64,000 bases of DNA from an uncultured Spartobacteria bacterium (GTDB taxonomy: Bacteria > Verrucomicrobiota > Verrucomicrobiia > Chthoniobacterales > Chthoniobacteraceae), in the NCBI GenBank assembly GCA_903901425.1, contig CAIURC010000107.1:24378-88377 (forward strand). The letters run 5' to 3'. Position numbers and translations under genes: made by a program. Numbering within the stretch: position 1 is the stretch's first letter; each line of letters opens with the position of its first letter. Below are positions 34,756 to 43,852 of this stretch, in pieces. Below the pieces are notes generated by a model that ran no database searches, was not told the origin of the DNA, and worked only from the letters and a program-made list of their open reading frames with translations.

Positions 34756-36041
34756 AATCCCAACCAAATCCACTCTCACGCCGCCGGTTCCTTGCGCAAA
34801 GCACCAAGACCCTCGGGTTGCGTGCCCTTCTGGCCGGACTTCCCGCAGGCTGGTCAGGGACCGCATATGCCAGCGACGCCCCTGAGACACCAGACGTCAA
34901 GTTTGGCATCATCGCACTGACCGACTGTTCGCCCATCGTGATCGCCCACGAAAAGGGGCTTTTTAAGAAATACGGAATCCGTTCTGTGGTGGCCAAGGGG
35001 GCGAACTGGGCAGCGATCCGGGATTCGCTTTCCACAGGAGACAACCAGGCGACGCACATGCTGCTGGGCATGCCCCTCGCCTCAACGATGGGTCTCGCAG
35101 GGGCCCCAAAGAAGGAGATGGTTGTGCCCTGGCTTCTCAACAGGAACGGGCAGGCGATCACGCTCAAACGGGAACTGGCTGGCAAGGTGAGCGAGGATCC
35201 CAAGGCACTCAAACCCTTTGCCGATGCTGCCAAGGCCAAGGGGACACCCATGACATTCGCCATGACGTTCCCGCCGGGCACCCATGCCATGTGGATGCGT
35301 TATTACCTCGCGGCAGGCGGCATTCATCCGGGCGACGCCCAAGGAGCCGGAGCCGACATCTCGCTGATCACCATTCCCCCTCCGCAAATGGTGGCCAACA
35401 TGAAGGTCGGAAAAATGGATGGTTTCTGCGTTGGGGAACCATGGAACTCCCGCTCCATCGCAGACGAAGTGGGATTCACGGCCATCACCACCCAAGCCAT
35501 CTGGAAGGATCATCCCGAGAAAGTCTGCGCTTTCACGGCAGAGTTTGCTGACAAAAACCCCAAGACGGTGAAGGCGGTTCTCAAGGCACTCCACGAAGCC
35601 AGCGTCTGGCTCGACAAAATGGAAAACCGCACAGAGGCCGCCCAGATCGTTTCTGCCCCCACGTACATCAACTGTCCTCCAGAGACCATCCTTGGAAGGC
35701 TTCTGGGCAAGTACGACATGGGTGATGGCCGCAAGTTCCGTGACCCGAATCCCATGATCTTCAGCCTCCGGGACTGCAACTTTCCCCAACCCAAGTTCGC
35801 CAAATGGTGGATCACGCAGTTCCGCCGCTGGGGCTTTGTGGAAGGCACACCCGACTATGCCGGGGTGACGAAAAAGGTGATGCGTCCGGATCTGTACGAG
35901 GAAGCGATGAAGGAAATAGGGCACACCCATGGAGGCCTGAACAACGCCCCGGAAAAGTTCTTTGACGGCACCGTGTTCGATCCGGGCGCAGACCTGGACG
36001 CCTTTGCCAAGAGCTTCCCGATTCACAGCATCAAAGGCTGA
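34752..36041 (+). CDS. nrtA: Nitrate ABC transporter substrate-binding protein
   Basis: The protein has 429 residues. The N terminus has a twin-arginine export signal (LSRRRFLAQSTKTLGLRALL), so it is a periplasmic or membrane-tethered binding protein exported folded. Family signatures are VKFGIIALTDCSPIVIAHEK, GANWAAIRDSLSTGDNQATH and KMDGFCVGEPWNS. It delivers nitrate, possibly also nitrite, to NrtBCD. Start and the preceding stop overlap as ATGA, so it is coupled to the signal-less homologue. nrtB begins 5 bases after its stop. Confidence 0.93.
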   Translation: MKSQPNPLSRRRFLAQSTKTLGLRALLAGLPAGWSGTAYASDAPETPDVKFGIIALTDCSPIVIAHEKGLFKKYGIRSVVAKGANWAAIRDSLSTGDNQATHMLLGMPLASTMGLAGAPKKEMVVPWLLNRNGQAITLKRELAGKVSEDPKALKPFADAAKAKGTPMTFAMTFPPGTHAMWMRYYLAAGGIHPGDAQGAGADISLITIPPPQMVANMKVGKMDGFCVGEPWNSRSIADEVGFTAITTQAIWKDHPEKVCAFTAEFADKNPKTVKAVLKALHEASVWLDKMENRTEAAQIVSAPTYINCPPETILGRLLGKYDMGDGRKFRDPNPMIFSLRDCNFPQPKFAKWWITQFRRWGFVEGTPDYAGVTKKVMRPDLYEEAMKEIGHTHGGLNNAPEKFFDGTVFDPGADLDAFAKSFPIHSIKG

Positions 36042-36046
36042 GCCCC

Positions 36047-36940
36047 ATGAAACCGCTTCAGCGACTACAACGCTTCTTTCTGGAGTCCCTGTTTCTACCC
36101 GCGGTGGGCCTTCTTCTCTGCCTTCTCCTATGGCAGGTGCTCTCGGGCAAAACGGTGAAGACCACCGTGCGGGATGACTTCGGGGATCTGGTGACCGTCA
36201 CCAAACGCGTGGGGCTTTCCAAGGACCTGCCCAGCCCCGCGGAAACGTGGGCTGCCAGCAAAACGTATGTGCTCCAACCTTGGGCCAAACGCGGGGAACT
36301 CGACCAAGGCATCCTCGCATTCACCTGGCTCTCCCTCAAGCTGGTGGCGCAGGGGTACGCGATTGCCCTGATCCTCGGCACTCCGATCGGTTTTTGCCTC
36401 GGCCTCTCCAAGTCCTTCGCAAAGACCTTTGACCCCATCATCCAGATCCTCCGGCCCGTGTCTCCACTCGCATGGCTGCCTTTGGGCATGGTGCTGTTTC
36501 TGAGCGTCAAAATCCATGTGCCCGGAGCGGGGGCTCCCTACACCGCCTCTGAGCTCGCTGCGATCTTCACCATCGCCGTGTGTTCCATGTGGCCCACCGT
36601 GCTCAACACCGCTGTGGGTGTCCGGGCCATTCCTCAAGATTACCTCAACGTCGCCAAGGTTCTGAAACTCTCGCGCACCAAGACGCTGCTCAAGGTGCTG
36701 GTACCCGCCACTCTCCCCTACATGTTCACTGGCTTCCGGCTTTCCCTCGGGATCGCATGGCTGGTGATCGTGGCCGCCGAAATGCTCACGGGCCGCCCAG
36801 GAGTCGGAGGTTTCCTGTGGCAGCAATACAATGCTCTGAACTACGCCCACATCATCCTCTGCATCCTCACGATCGGGTTCGTCGGATACGCCCTCGACCG
36901 CCTCATGAGCCTCGTCGAAAGCCGCTTCAAATCTGTCTAG
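36047..36940 (+). CDS. nrtB: Nitrate ABC transporter permease
   Basis: The protein has 297 residues with an N-terminal membrane segment (FLPAVGLLLCLLLW) and further membrane segments of the BPD-transport inner-membrane type. The cytoplasmic loop for the ATPase is WLVIVAAEMLTGRPGVGGFL, characteristic of the NrtB/SsuC/TauC group. It forms the channel for nitrate with the NrtC and NrtD ATPases. The gene is 5 bases from nrtA and 3 bases from nrtC. Confidence 0.93.
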   Translation: MKPLQRLQRFFLESLFLPAVGLLLCLLLWQVLSGKTVKTTVRDDFGDLVTVTKRVGLSKDLPSPAETWAASKTYVLQPWAKRGELDQGILAFTWLSLKLVAQGYAIALILGTPIGFCLGLSKSFAKTFDPIIQILRPVSPLAWLPLGMVLFLSVKIHVPGAGAPYTASELAAIFTIAVCSMWPTVLNTAVGVRAIPQDYLNVAKVLKLSRTKTLLKVLVPATLPYMFTGFRLSLGIAWLVIVAAEMLTGRPGVGGFLWQQYNALNYAHIILCILTIGFVGYALDRLMSLVESRFKSV

Positions 36941-36943
36941 CCC

Positions 36944-37852
36944 ATGCCGCTCCTCTCTCTCAAAGATGTCAGGATCGGTTTCGGCTCCGGGCCCGGACGC
37001 CATGAGGTCCTGCGCGACATTCACCTCGAAATCCAAGAAGGCGAGTTCGTTGCGATTGTCGGTTACTCAGGCTCTGGCAAGTCCACCCTGCTGAACCTCC
37101 TCGCCGGTCTCCTGCAGCCGGATGCAGGTTCCCTGCAGCTCCGCGGCTTGCCCGCACCTGGCCCCGGCCCCGACCGGGGAGTGGTCTTCCAGAATTATTC
37201 GCTCCTCCCGTGGCTTACCGTGACGGAGAACATCGCGCTCGCAGTAGACCAGGTTTTTCCAGAATGGCAGCCCGGACAACGGGCGGCGCATGTGCGTCGG
37301 TACATCGAGATGGTCCGCCTCACACCCGCTGCCCAGAAGCGGCCGTCCGAACTCTCCGGGGGAATGCGCCAGCGTGTTTCGCTTGCACGGGCTCTGGCCT
37401 GCGAACCCGCGATTCTACTGATGGACGAACCCTTCGGAGCCTTGGATGCGCTGACACGGGCCAATCTTCAAGACGAGGTGGTCCGCATCTGGCTCGAGAA
37501 CCGGCGCACCGCCTTGCTGATTACGAACGACGTCGATGAGGCCCTTCTGATGGCTGACAGGATCCTCCCACTCAGCGCAGGTCCCGGGGCCACACTGGGC
37601 CCCTCGGTCTCCGTGCCGCTTTCGCGTCCTCGGGACCGGAGATCTCTCCACCATGAAGCTTCCTACAAACACGCGCGCCGCACGGTGCTCGACTATCTGC
37701 TGGGACCGGGCAGCCATGCGAAACTGGCGGTTTCCCGCAAACTCGTTCTGCCTGACCTCCTTCCGGAGGACCTCGATGGCCCTCGGCCCTCCCTGTTTGC
37801 CCCACCGAAGCGGCGGGCTCATTCCGCCACGGAAACCGTTGAGCTGCACTAG
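36944..37852 (+). CDS. nrtC: Nitrate ABC transporter ATP-binding protein (NrtC position)
   Basis: The protein has 302 residues. Walker A is [16 protein letters not shown] with Lys46, the signature [16 protein letters not shown], and Walker [16 protein letters not shown]. Cyanobacterial NrtC is about 650 residues, with an NrtA-like regulatory domain at its C terminus; here that part is absent, and a separate NrtA-like protein is encoded first in the operon. It pairs with the next ATPase to drive NrtB. Confidence 0.9.
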   Translation: MPLLSLKDVRIGFGSGPGRHEVLRDIHLEIQEGEFVAIVGYSGSGKSTLLNLLAGLLQPDAGSLQLRGLPAPGPGPDRGVVFQNYSLLPWLTVTENIALAVDQVFPEWQPGQRAAHVRRYIEMVRLTPAAQKRPSELSGGMRQRVSLARALACEPAILLMDEPFGALDALTRANLQDEVVRIWLENRRTALLITNDVDEALLMADRILPLSAGPGATLGPSVSVPLSRPRDRRSLHHEASYKHARRTVLDYLLGPGSHAKLAVSRKLVLPDLLPEDLDGPRPSLFAPPKRRAHSATETVELH

Positions 37853-37869
37853 CCCCTTTCTTCCAGCCC

Positions 37870-38748
37870 ATGAGCGCACACCTTGAGCTTTCACAAATCG
37901 GAAAAACCTATTCATCCGCCCGGGGCAGGGCGGTGATCGTGCAGAACTTTAACCTCAAGGTCGCCAAAGGCGAATTTGTGACCCTCATCGGCCATTCCGG
38001 CTGTGGCAAGTCCACCGTTCTCTCCATGCTCTCAGGACTCCAACCCCCGTCAGAGGGCGCCATCATTCTTGCAGGGAAAGAAGTCCGTGGACCGGGCCCT
38101 GACCGCGGGGTGGTTTTTCAATCGCCCTGCCTTCTTCCGTGGTTGTCTGCATTCGACAATGTCCTTCTGGGGGTCAACCAAGTCTTCCCGAATGCCCCGC
38201 GGGCTGAACGGCATCAGGTGGCCGAATATTACCTCAGCATCGTTGGCCTCGCCGACTCCATGCACCGTCGGCCCGCCGAAATCTCTGCCGGCATGCGTCA
38301 GCGGGTCGGCATCGCGCGAGCCTTCGCAATCGCACCCAAGATGCTCCTCCTCGACGAACCCTTTGGGATGCTCGATTCCCTGACCCGCATGGAGCTCCAG
38401 CAGGTGTTGGTCGACCTGTGGCGCCGGGATCAGAAAACCGCCGTCATGGTCACGCATGACGTCGATGAGGCCCTCTTCCTCTCCGACCGCATCGTCATGA
38501 TGACCGACGGACCCGCTGCAGAGGTGGGAGACATCCTCACGGTGCCCTTTCCCCATCCCCGTTCCCGACAGGAAGTGTTGGACCATCCCGAGTACAGCCG
38601 TCTGCGCGATCATCTCATCGAATTCCTTGAAGTTCACGCCCATCGCCGAAAGACGGGCCCTGCTGAAGCTCCAGCAGACACCGCCGCGTCCGTGCCGCTC
38701 GCCTGCCCCCATCCCGAACCCACCCCCCTTCCGCTTTCCACTCCATGA
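37870..38748 (+). CDS. nrtD: Nitrate ABC transporter ATP-binding protein (NrtD position)
   Basis: The protein has 292 residues. Walker A is [16 protein letters not shown], Walker [16 protein letters not shown], and the signature reads [16 protein letters not shown], with Ala where LSGGQ-type signatures have Gly. The GMLDSLTR form after Walker B is typical of NrtD-like subunits. It is 17 bases after nrtC. The C-terminal 40 residues are proline-rich and variable. The stop codon overlaps an ATG that could start the next frame, but the porin signal peptide begins further on. Confidence 0.92.
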   Translation: MSAHLELSQIGKTYSSARGRAVIVQNFNLKVAKGEFVTLIGHSGCGKSTVLSMLSGLQPPSEGAIILAGKEVRGPGPDRGVVFQSPCLLPWLSAFDNVLLGVNQVFPNAPRAERHQVAEYYLSIVGLADSMHRRPAEISAGMRQRVGIARAFAIAPKMLLLDEPFGMLDSLTRMELQQVLVDLWRRDQKTAVMVTHDVDEALFLSDRIVMMTDGPAAEVGDILTVPFPHPRSRQEVLDHPEYSRLRDHLIEFLEVHAHRRKTGPAEAPADTAASVPLACPHPEPTPLPLSTP

Positions 38749-38825
38749 ACCAGACCGGGGGTCCCGGTCTGCCACAGAACCGCCACCACGTCCACGCAGC
38801 CCAGTCCACTCCATCCACAGCCACC

Positions 38826-40262
38826 ATGAAAAACTCCGCCCTTCCATTCCTCCTCGCAGGCTCAATCGCCTGCGTTCCAAACGCGCATTCCGGAGAACCC
38901 GCGCCGCGCCCTGCGCCAGACACGGTGCTCGAGAAGAAAAGCGAGAATCCACTGAGCTTTCTCGATGGCAAAGTGGTTTTTGACCTGCATGAAAAACTTC
39001 GGTTTGAGGCCAGGCACAACAACTTTGATTTCAACGATTCCGTCAACGCATTCACGGACGATGCCTGGTTGCTCCAAAAGTTCCGGCTCGGATTGACCCT
39101 CCAACCGACTCCCTGGTTCAAAGCCTATGTTCAGGCCCAAGACGCTAGGGAAATCGACTCTGACCGCCCCAACATTCCCGGCGCGCTCGCGGCCGAAGGG
39201 GACGACAACTTTGACCTGTATCAAGGCTATTTGGAGTTCTCCAACTACAAGGTCTTCCCGCTTGGCCTCAAGGTCGGACGCCAGATTCTGACTTATGGGG
39301 ATGAACGCCTGGTTGGCCCCCTGGACTGGAACAACTTCAGCCGGACCTTCGATGCGGTCAAACTCCGGCTTGAGCAGCCGGGATGGTCGGTGGACCTTTT
39401 CACCAGCACTCCCGCGGTTGTCAGCCGGGATTCGTTCAACACTTCCGACCTGTTTAATGGCACCGAAACCGGCCGGAACCTTGTGTTCAGCGGAATCCAT
39501 TTCCAGACCGATGCGGTCCCTTGGGGCAGTTATGAAGCCTACAGCTATGTGGTGGACCAGGCTCTCGGCAACACCAGCAACCTCTCCGGACAGCTCGCCG
39601 CCCGTGTCTTCACGGGCAACCCGGCCGAACGCAGTGATTTCGTCACCCTCGGCATGCGCGCGAAGGGCGATCCGAAGAAGTTGCACGGCTTCGAGTTCGA
39701 CGTGGAGGCCAATTACCAGACTGGGACTGTCCGGGATCTCAACCTCCAAGCCTTCGCCGCCCATGCAGGCGCAGGGTACAACTTTGAGGCATCGTGGAAA
39801 CCGCGGCTCTGGCTGGATTACACATACGGATCCGGGGATCGGAATCCTGCGGACGGCAAGATCGAGACGTTCCAAAACCTGTTTCCCACCAACCATAAGT
39901 TTTATGGAATTATGGATCTCACCGCGATGCAGAACATGCATCACGGAATCGGCGGGCTTCGGGTCAACCCCTCCAAGTCCGTCACCATCAACCTCGACTA
40001 CCACGCGTTTTTTGCGGCCTCCACAGATGACGTGTGGTACCGGGCCAACGGCCTGACCGCCGTCCGCCCGTTGAACGCCGCCGCAAGAAACGCCGATCCC
40101 TACCGGGGCTCCGAAATCGATCTGGTAGCGACATGGAAGGTCTCCAAAAACCTCCAACTCCAGAGCGGTTACGCCCATTTCTTTGCGGGTAATTATCTGG
40201 CAGACACGGGCGCTTCGGATGACGCCGATTTCGGTTATCTGCAGGCGACCTTCAACTTCTAA
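38826..40262 (+). CDS. Outer-membrane beta-barrel porin (alginate-export type)
   Basis: The protein has 478 residues with a signal peptide at 1-22 (MKNSALPFLLAGSIACVPNA). The mature part has alternating amphipathic strands and aromatic residues, including GLTLQPTPWFKAYVQAQDAR, YQGYLEFSNYKVFPLGLKVG, GRQILTYGDERLVGP and the terminal ADFGYLQATFNF, ending in Phe as outer-membrane barrels do. It resembles the alginate-export porin family. The ATG at 38826 starts the signal peptide; the frame is open from 38745 but that part lacks signal character. Placed within a nitrate operon, it probably lets nitrate across the outer membrane; specificity is inferred from location only. Confidence 0.85.
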   Translation: MKNSALPFLLAGSIACVPNAHSGEPAPRPAPDTVLEKKSENPLSFLDGKVVFDLHEKLRFEARHNNFDFNDSVNAFTDDAWLLQKFRLGLTLQPTPWFKAYVQAQDAREIDSDRPNIPGALAAEGDDNFDLYQGYLEFSNYKVFPLGLKVGRQILTYGDERLVGPLDWNNFSRTFDAVKLRLEQPGWSVDLFTSTPAVVSRDSFNTSDLFNGTETGRNLVFSGIHFQTDAVPWGSYEAYSYVVDQALGNTSNLSGQLAARVFTGNPAERSDFVTLGMRAKGDPKKLHGFEFDVEANYQTGTVRDLNLQAFAAHAGAGYNFEASWKPRLWLDYTYGSGDRNPADGKIETFQNLFPTNHKFYGIMDLTAMQNMHHGIGGLRVNPSKSVTINLDYHAFFAASTDDVWYRANGLTAVRPLNAAARNADPYRGSEIDLVATWKVSKNLQLQSGYAHFFAGNYLADTGASDDADFGYLQATFNF

Positions 40263-40278
40263 CCGCACGTCAGGAAAA

Positions 40279-40310
40279 GGGCGGCCCGGCTCAGGTGTTC
40301 CGGGCCGCCC
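40279..40310 (+). terminator. GC-rich hairpin inside the nitrate operon
   Basis: GGGCGGCCCGG at 40279-40289 pairs perfectly with CCGGGCCGCCC at 40300-40310 around a 10-base loop. No T run follows, so it may be an attenuating or RNA-stabilising hairpin that separates the transport from the reduction genes, rather than a full terminator. Confidence 0.55.
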
Positions 40311-40341
40311 ACCTCCCCTGCTTCACCGCGCTTTTCCACCC

Positions 40342-42084
40342 ATGCAGCAGATTCCCACCGTTCCTGAAAACTCGCCCTTCTCGCCCGATCAACGTGCGTG
40401 GATCAACGGGTATCTTGCCGGCCTCTTTTCGACGGGGAGCGCGGCCTCCATCTCCAGCGCACCTGATCCGGAGACACCGCTCCTCATTCTTTTTGGAAGC
40501 CAGACAGGCACGGCTGAGGCGCTCGCCCGGAAAACAGCGGCGCTGGCACGGTCCAAGGGATTCCAGCCCACCGTGAGCTGTACCGACCAGTTTCAGAAGC
40601 TTCCTTTGCAGGACACCCAAAATCTTCTTCTGCTCACCAGCACCTACGGTGACGGGGAACCCCCAGACAATGCCGCCGGTTTCTGGAGTTTCCTCTCCCG
40701 ACCCGACGCACCCCGTTTCGAGGGGCTGCGCTACTCGGTTCTCGCACTTGGAGACAGGAACTATCCTGAGTTCTGTAAATTCGGCATCGCCTGTGACCTG
40801 CGGCTTGCGGAACTCGGCGCCCAACGAAGCCATCCTCGCGCCGAATGCGATGTCGACTACGAACAAACTTCAAAACAATGGATGGCTGCAGCCCTCGACT
40901 CCCTGAGACTTGCAGAGCCGCCCCCCTCCGTTCCTGCAGCGGAACCGCCGAAAGCACAGGTATCCCAAGGGTTCTCCCGGGCTCAGCCTTTTCCCGCCAC
41001 AGTTCTGCAGAACCGCCTCCTCAATACACCGGGCTCGCAGAGAGAGGTGCGGCACTACGAGATTCTGCTCGAAGGCTCCGGGCTTGAGTACGAGGTCGGA
41101 GACGCCTTGGGCGTTTTTCCCTCCAACTGCCATGACTTGGTCTCGGATCTGCTCGGCCTCCTCGGCTGCGACGGAGAGGAACCCACGCCCGGACAGGAAT
41201 CCGTCCCCCTCCGTCTCTCCCTGCTACGCACTTTCGACCTGGTCAAACCGACTGCGGAACTTCTGACACTCCTTGCTGAACGCGCACCAGGCAGCGCTTT
41301 GCCGGAGCTTCTGGCACCGGAACACAATTCCAGATTGCGCGACTATCTTTCAGGACGGGATCTTCGGGACCTTCTTTCGCTGTCCGAAACCCGGTGGTCG
41401 GCGGAAACGCTGATCCCTGTCCTGAAAAAGTTACAGCCCCGCCTTTACTCAATTTCCTCGAGCCCAAAGGCGCATCCGGGGCAAGTTCACCTCACTGTCG
41501 CCGCAGTACGCTACGAAGCCCATGGCCGGCCGCGGAAAGGAGTCTGCTCAACGTTTCTCGCAGACCGCCTCTCCCCAGACACCCCGGTTCCCGTCTTTGT
41601 GCAAACCTCGCACGGCTTCCGAGTGCCAGCCGATCCGGCTGCGCCCATGATCATGGTGGGGCCGGGCACCGGAATCGCCCCCTTCAGGGCGTTTCTCGAG
41701 GAACGTGAAGCCATCGGAGCTTCCGGACGAAACTGGCTTTTCTTCGGCGCACAACACCGGGCACAGGATTTTCTGTATGAAGCGCAAATTGCAGACTGGA
41801 AATCCCGCGGCCACCTAGAGCGCCTGAGTTTGGCGTTTTCACGGGATCAGGCAGAGAAGGTCTATGTTCAGGATCGGATGCTGGAGGAAGGCGCGGAGCT
41901 CTGGGCCTGGCTTCAAGAGGGTGCCCACTTTTATGTCTGCGGCGACGCCAGCCGGATGGCCAGGGATGTGGACACTGCCCTCCAGAAGGTGATTCAGATC
42001 CACGGCAGCCGTTCTGCCGAAGAGGCTGCAGAATTTCTCCAGGAACTCCGCAACCAGAAACGCTACCAGCGCGACGTGTACTAA
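40342..42084 (+). CDS. NADPH diflavin reductase (CysJ-like)
   Basis: The protein has 580 residues. It has a flavodoxin-like FMN domain (LLILFGSQTGTAEALA, TSTYGDGEPPDNAAGFW), an FAD domain (RLYSISSSPKAHPG, GVCSTFLADRL) and an NADPH domain (IMVGPGTGIAPFRAFLEERE), and ends in RYQRDVY, the closing motif of CysJ and cytochrome P450 reductases. Electrons would pass from NADPH through FAD and FMN to a siroheme enzyme. The next gene is a siroheme reductase 15 bases away. In this context it probably feeds nitrite reductase instead of sulfite reductase; the sequence does not decide this. Confidence 0.92.
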   Translation: MQQIPTVPENSPFSPDQRAWINGYLAGLFSTGSAASISSAPDPETPLLILFGSQTGTAEALARKTAALARSKGFQPTVSCTDQFQKLPLQDTQNLLLLTSTYGDGEPPDNAAGFWSFLSRPDAPRFEGLRYSVLALGDRNYPEFCKFGIACDLRLAELGAQRSHPRAECDVDYEQTSKQWMAAALDSLRLAEPPPSVPAAEPPKAQVSQGFSRAQPFPATVLQNRLLNTPGSQREVRHYEILLEGSGLEYEVGDALGVFPSNCHDLVSDLLGLLGCDGEEPTPGQESVPLRLSLLRTFDLVKPTAELLTLLAERAPGSALPELLAPEHNSRLRDYLSGRDLRDLLSLSETRWSAETLIPVLKKLQPRLYSISSSPKAHPGQVHLTVAAVRYEAHGRPRKGVCSTFLADRLSPDTPVPVFVQTSHGFRVPADPAAPMIMVGPGTGIAPFRAFLEEREAIGASGRNWLFFGAQHRAQDFLYEAQIADWKSRGHLERLSLAFSRDQAEKVYVQDRMLEEGAELWAWLQEGAHFYVCGDASRMARDVDTALQKVIQIHGSRSAEEAAEFLQELRNQKRYQRDVY

Positions 42085-42099
42085 TCTCCCGCACTTGCT

Positions 42100-43836
42100 A
42101 TGTCCACCGAGACCTCCTCCTTGCCGTTCCATTCCATCGAAGGCACGCCCTTAAGCGTTGAGCAGACCCGGTATCTGAGCGGGTTCTTTTCTGGAATCGC
42201 CGCACGTGGCCTCCGGTTCAGCGATGTCGCCCCCTCCGCATCCCGCGAGGTTCTGAAGGATCAGCCGGAAGAACTGATCTTCGAGGAGAGGGTAAAGCGC
42301 GAACAGCATCCTCTTGATGCTTTCCCTGCTCTGCTGGACCTTGCCCGGGCCAACAAGCCCCCTGAGAAAGACGACCTGTTCCGGTTCAAATGGAACGGCC
42401 TCTTTTTCCTGACCCCAAACAAGGAAGCCTACATGGCACGTCTGAGGATTCCCGGCGGCCAAATTCACGCTTTTCAGCTCCGGGAAATCGCGCGTACCGC
42501 ATCAGATCTGACCTCCGGCTACATCCAGATCACGACCCGCGCCAACCTCCAGATCCGTCTGATTCAGCCGAAGGACGCCCCAGAGGTCCTTCGCCGCATC
42601 CAGAGTGTGGGCCTGCACACGCGCGGGGCCGGCGCAGACAACATCCGGAACCTCACCACAAACCCCACTGCGGGAATCGACCCCTCGGAACTCATCGACA
42701 CCCTCCCGTTGTGCCACGAGCTCGCACAGATCATTTTAAACGACCGTGCCTTCTATGATCTCCCACGGAAATTCAATGTGGCCTATGATGGCGGTGGCCT
42801 GGTCGGCTCCGTGGAAGACACCAACGATATCGGTGCAAAAGCCGTGCTTTCCGAGGGAAAGGTCTTTTTCCGCATCGCACTCGGCGGCGCCACAGGGCAC
42901 CGGGCATTTGCCCGCGATCTCGGAGTCCTTGTGCCGCCGGAAGAACTGAACCGCGTCCTCTGCGCGCTCATCCGCGTCTTCATCGCCCACGGAAACCGGT
43001 CAGACCGGAAGAAGGCCCGTCTCAAGCATCTTCTCGAGTCGTGGAGTCTGGACCGCTACCTGGAGGAAACAGAAAAGCTGCTTCCCGCACCCTTGCAACG
43101 GTCCCGCCTGGAACCCGGCGAGCTCCAGTACCCCGGCCAGTCCCTTCCACACTCCCATGTGGGAGTGTACCCGCAGAAACAGGCGGGACTGTACTACATC
43201 GGAGCGCAGGTGCCGGTGGGGCAACTCACGCCGGCCCAGATGCTCCGGATTGCAGAGCTTTCGGAGATCTATGGCACGGGAGAAATCCGACTCACGGTGT
43301 GGCAGAATTTCCTGATCCCAAACCTCTCCCGCGAGGCGATTCCAGCGGTGTGCCGAGCCTTGAAGAAGATGGGATTCGCCACCGAGCAATCCCATCTCCG
43401 CAGCGGTTTGGTGGCCTGCACGGGAAATGCTTACTGCAAATTCGCGCAGACCAACACCAAGGCACATGCCTTGGCTCTGGCGGAGTATCTGGAGAAAAAG
43501 CTGTGTCTGGATCTTCCCCTCAACATTCACCTGACCGGTTGCCCGCACTCCTGCGCCCAGCACTACATGGGAGACATCGGCCTGCTCGGCACCAAGACCA
43601 AAGTGGCGGGGGAATCCGTGGAGGGGTACCATGTCTTTGTGGGAGGCGGCTTTGGAGCGCATCAGGCGGTGGGGCGCCAGGTGTTCACTGGCGTCGCTTT
43701 TGAGGACCTGAAACCGACTCTCGAGAAGATGCTGCTCGGCTACCTTCGCCGCAGGAATCCCCTTGAAACCTTTCAAGCATTCACTGCGCGCCATGACTTA
43801 AACACGCTGCAAGCCATCTTCTCCAATCACGAATAA
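42100..43836 (+). CDS. nirA: Siroheme nitrite reductase (NirA-type)
   Basis: The protein has 578 residues. It has the two-repeat architecture of ferredoxin-type nitrite and sulfite reductases. The [4Fe-4S]-siroheme site is Cys440-x5-Cys446 (CTGNAYC) and Cys481-x3-Cys485 (CPHSC). Other features are YIQITTRANLQIRLI and GIDPSELIDT-type segments. It reduces nitrite to ammonium with six electrons. The position between a CysJ-like reductase and nitrate reductase genes favours nitrite over sulfite as substrate. Nitrite and sulfite enzymes of this family are hard to separate by motif, so some doubt remains. Confidence 0.9.
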   Translation: MSTETSSLPFHSIEGTPLSVEQTRYLSGFFSGIAARGLRFSDVAPSASREVLKDQPEELIFEERVKREQHPLDAFPALLDLARANKPPEKDDLFRFKWNGLFFLTPNKEAYMARLRIPGGQIHAFQLREIARTASDLTSGYIQITTRANLQIRLIQPKDAPEVLRRIQSVGLHTRGAGADNIRNLTTNPTAGIDPSELIDTLPLCHELAQIILNDRAFYDLPRKFNVAYDGGGLVGSVEDTNDIGAKAVLSEGKVFFRIALGGATGHRAFARDLGVLVPPEELNRVLCALIRVFIAHGNRSDRKKARLKHLLESWSLDRYLEETEKLLPAPLQRSRLEPGELQYPGQSLPHSHVGVYPQKQAGLYYIGAQVPVGQLTPAQMLRIAELSEIYGTGEIRLTVWQNFLIPNLSREAIPAVCRALKKMGFATEQSHLRSGLVACTGNAYCKFAQTNTKAHALALAEYLEKKLCLDLPLNIHLTGCPHSCAQHYMGDIGLLGTKTKVAGESVEGYHVFVGGGFGAHQAVGRQVFTGVAFEDLKPTLEKMLLGYLRRRNPLETFQAFTARHDLNTLQAIFSNHE

Positions 43837-43852
43837 CCGGAAGACCCACCCC

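Noticed and set aside
38862..40268. Minus-strand frame over the porin gene
   Set aside because: It is a shadow of the porin, which has a signal peptide and barrel pattern.
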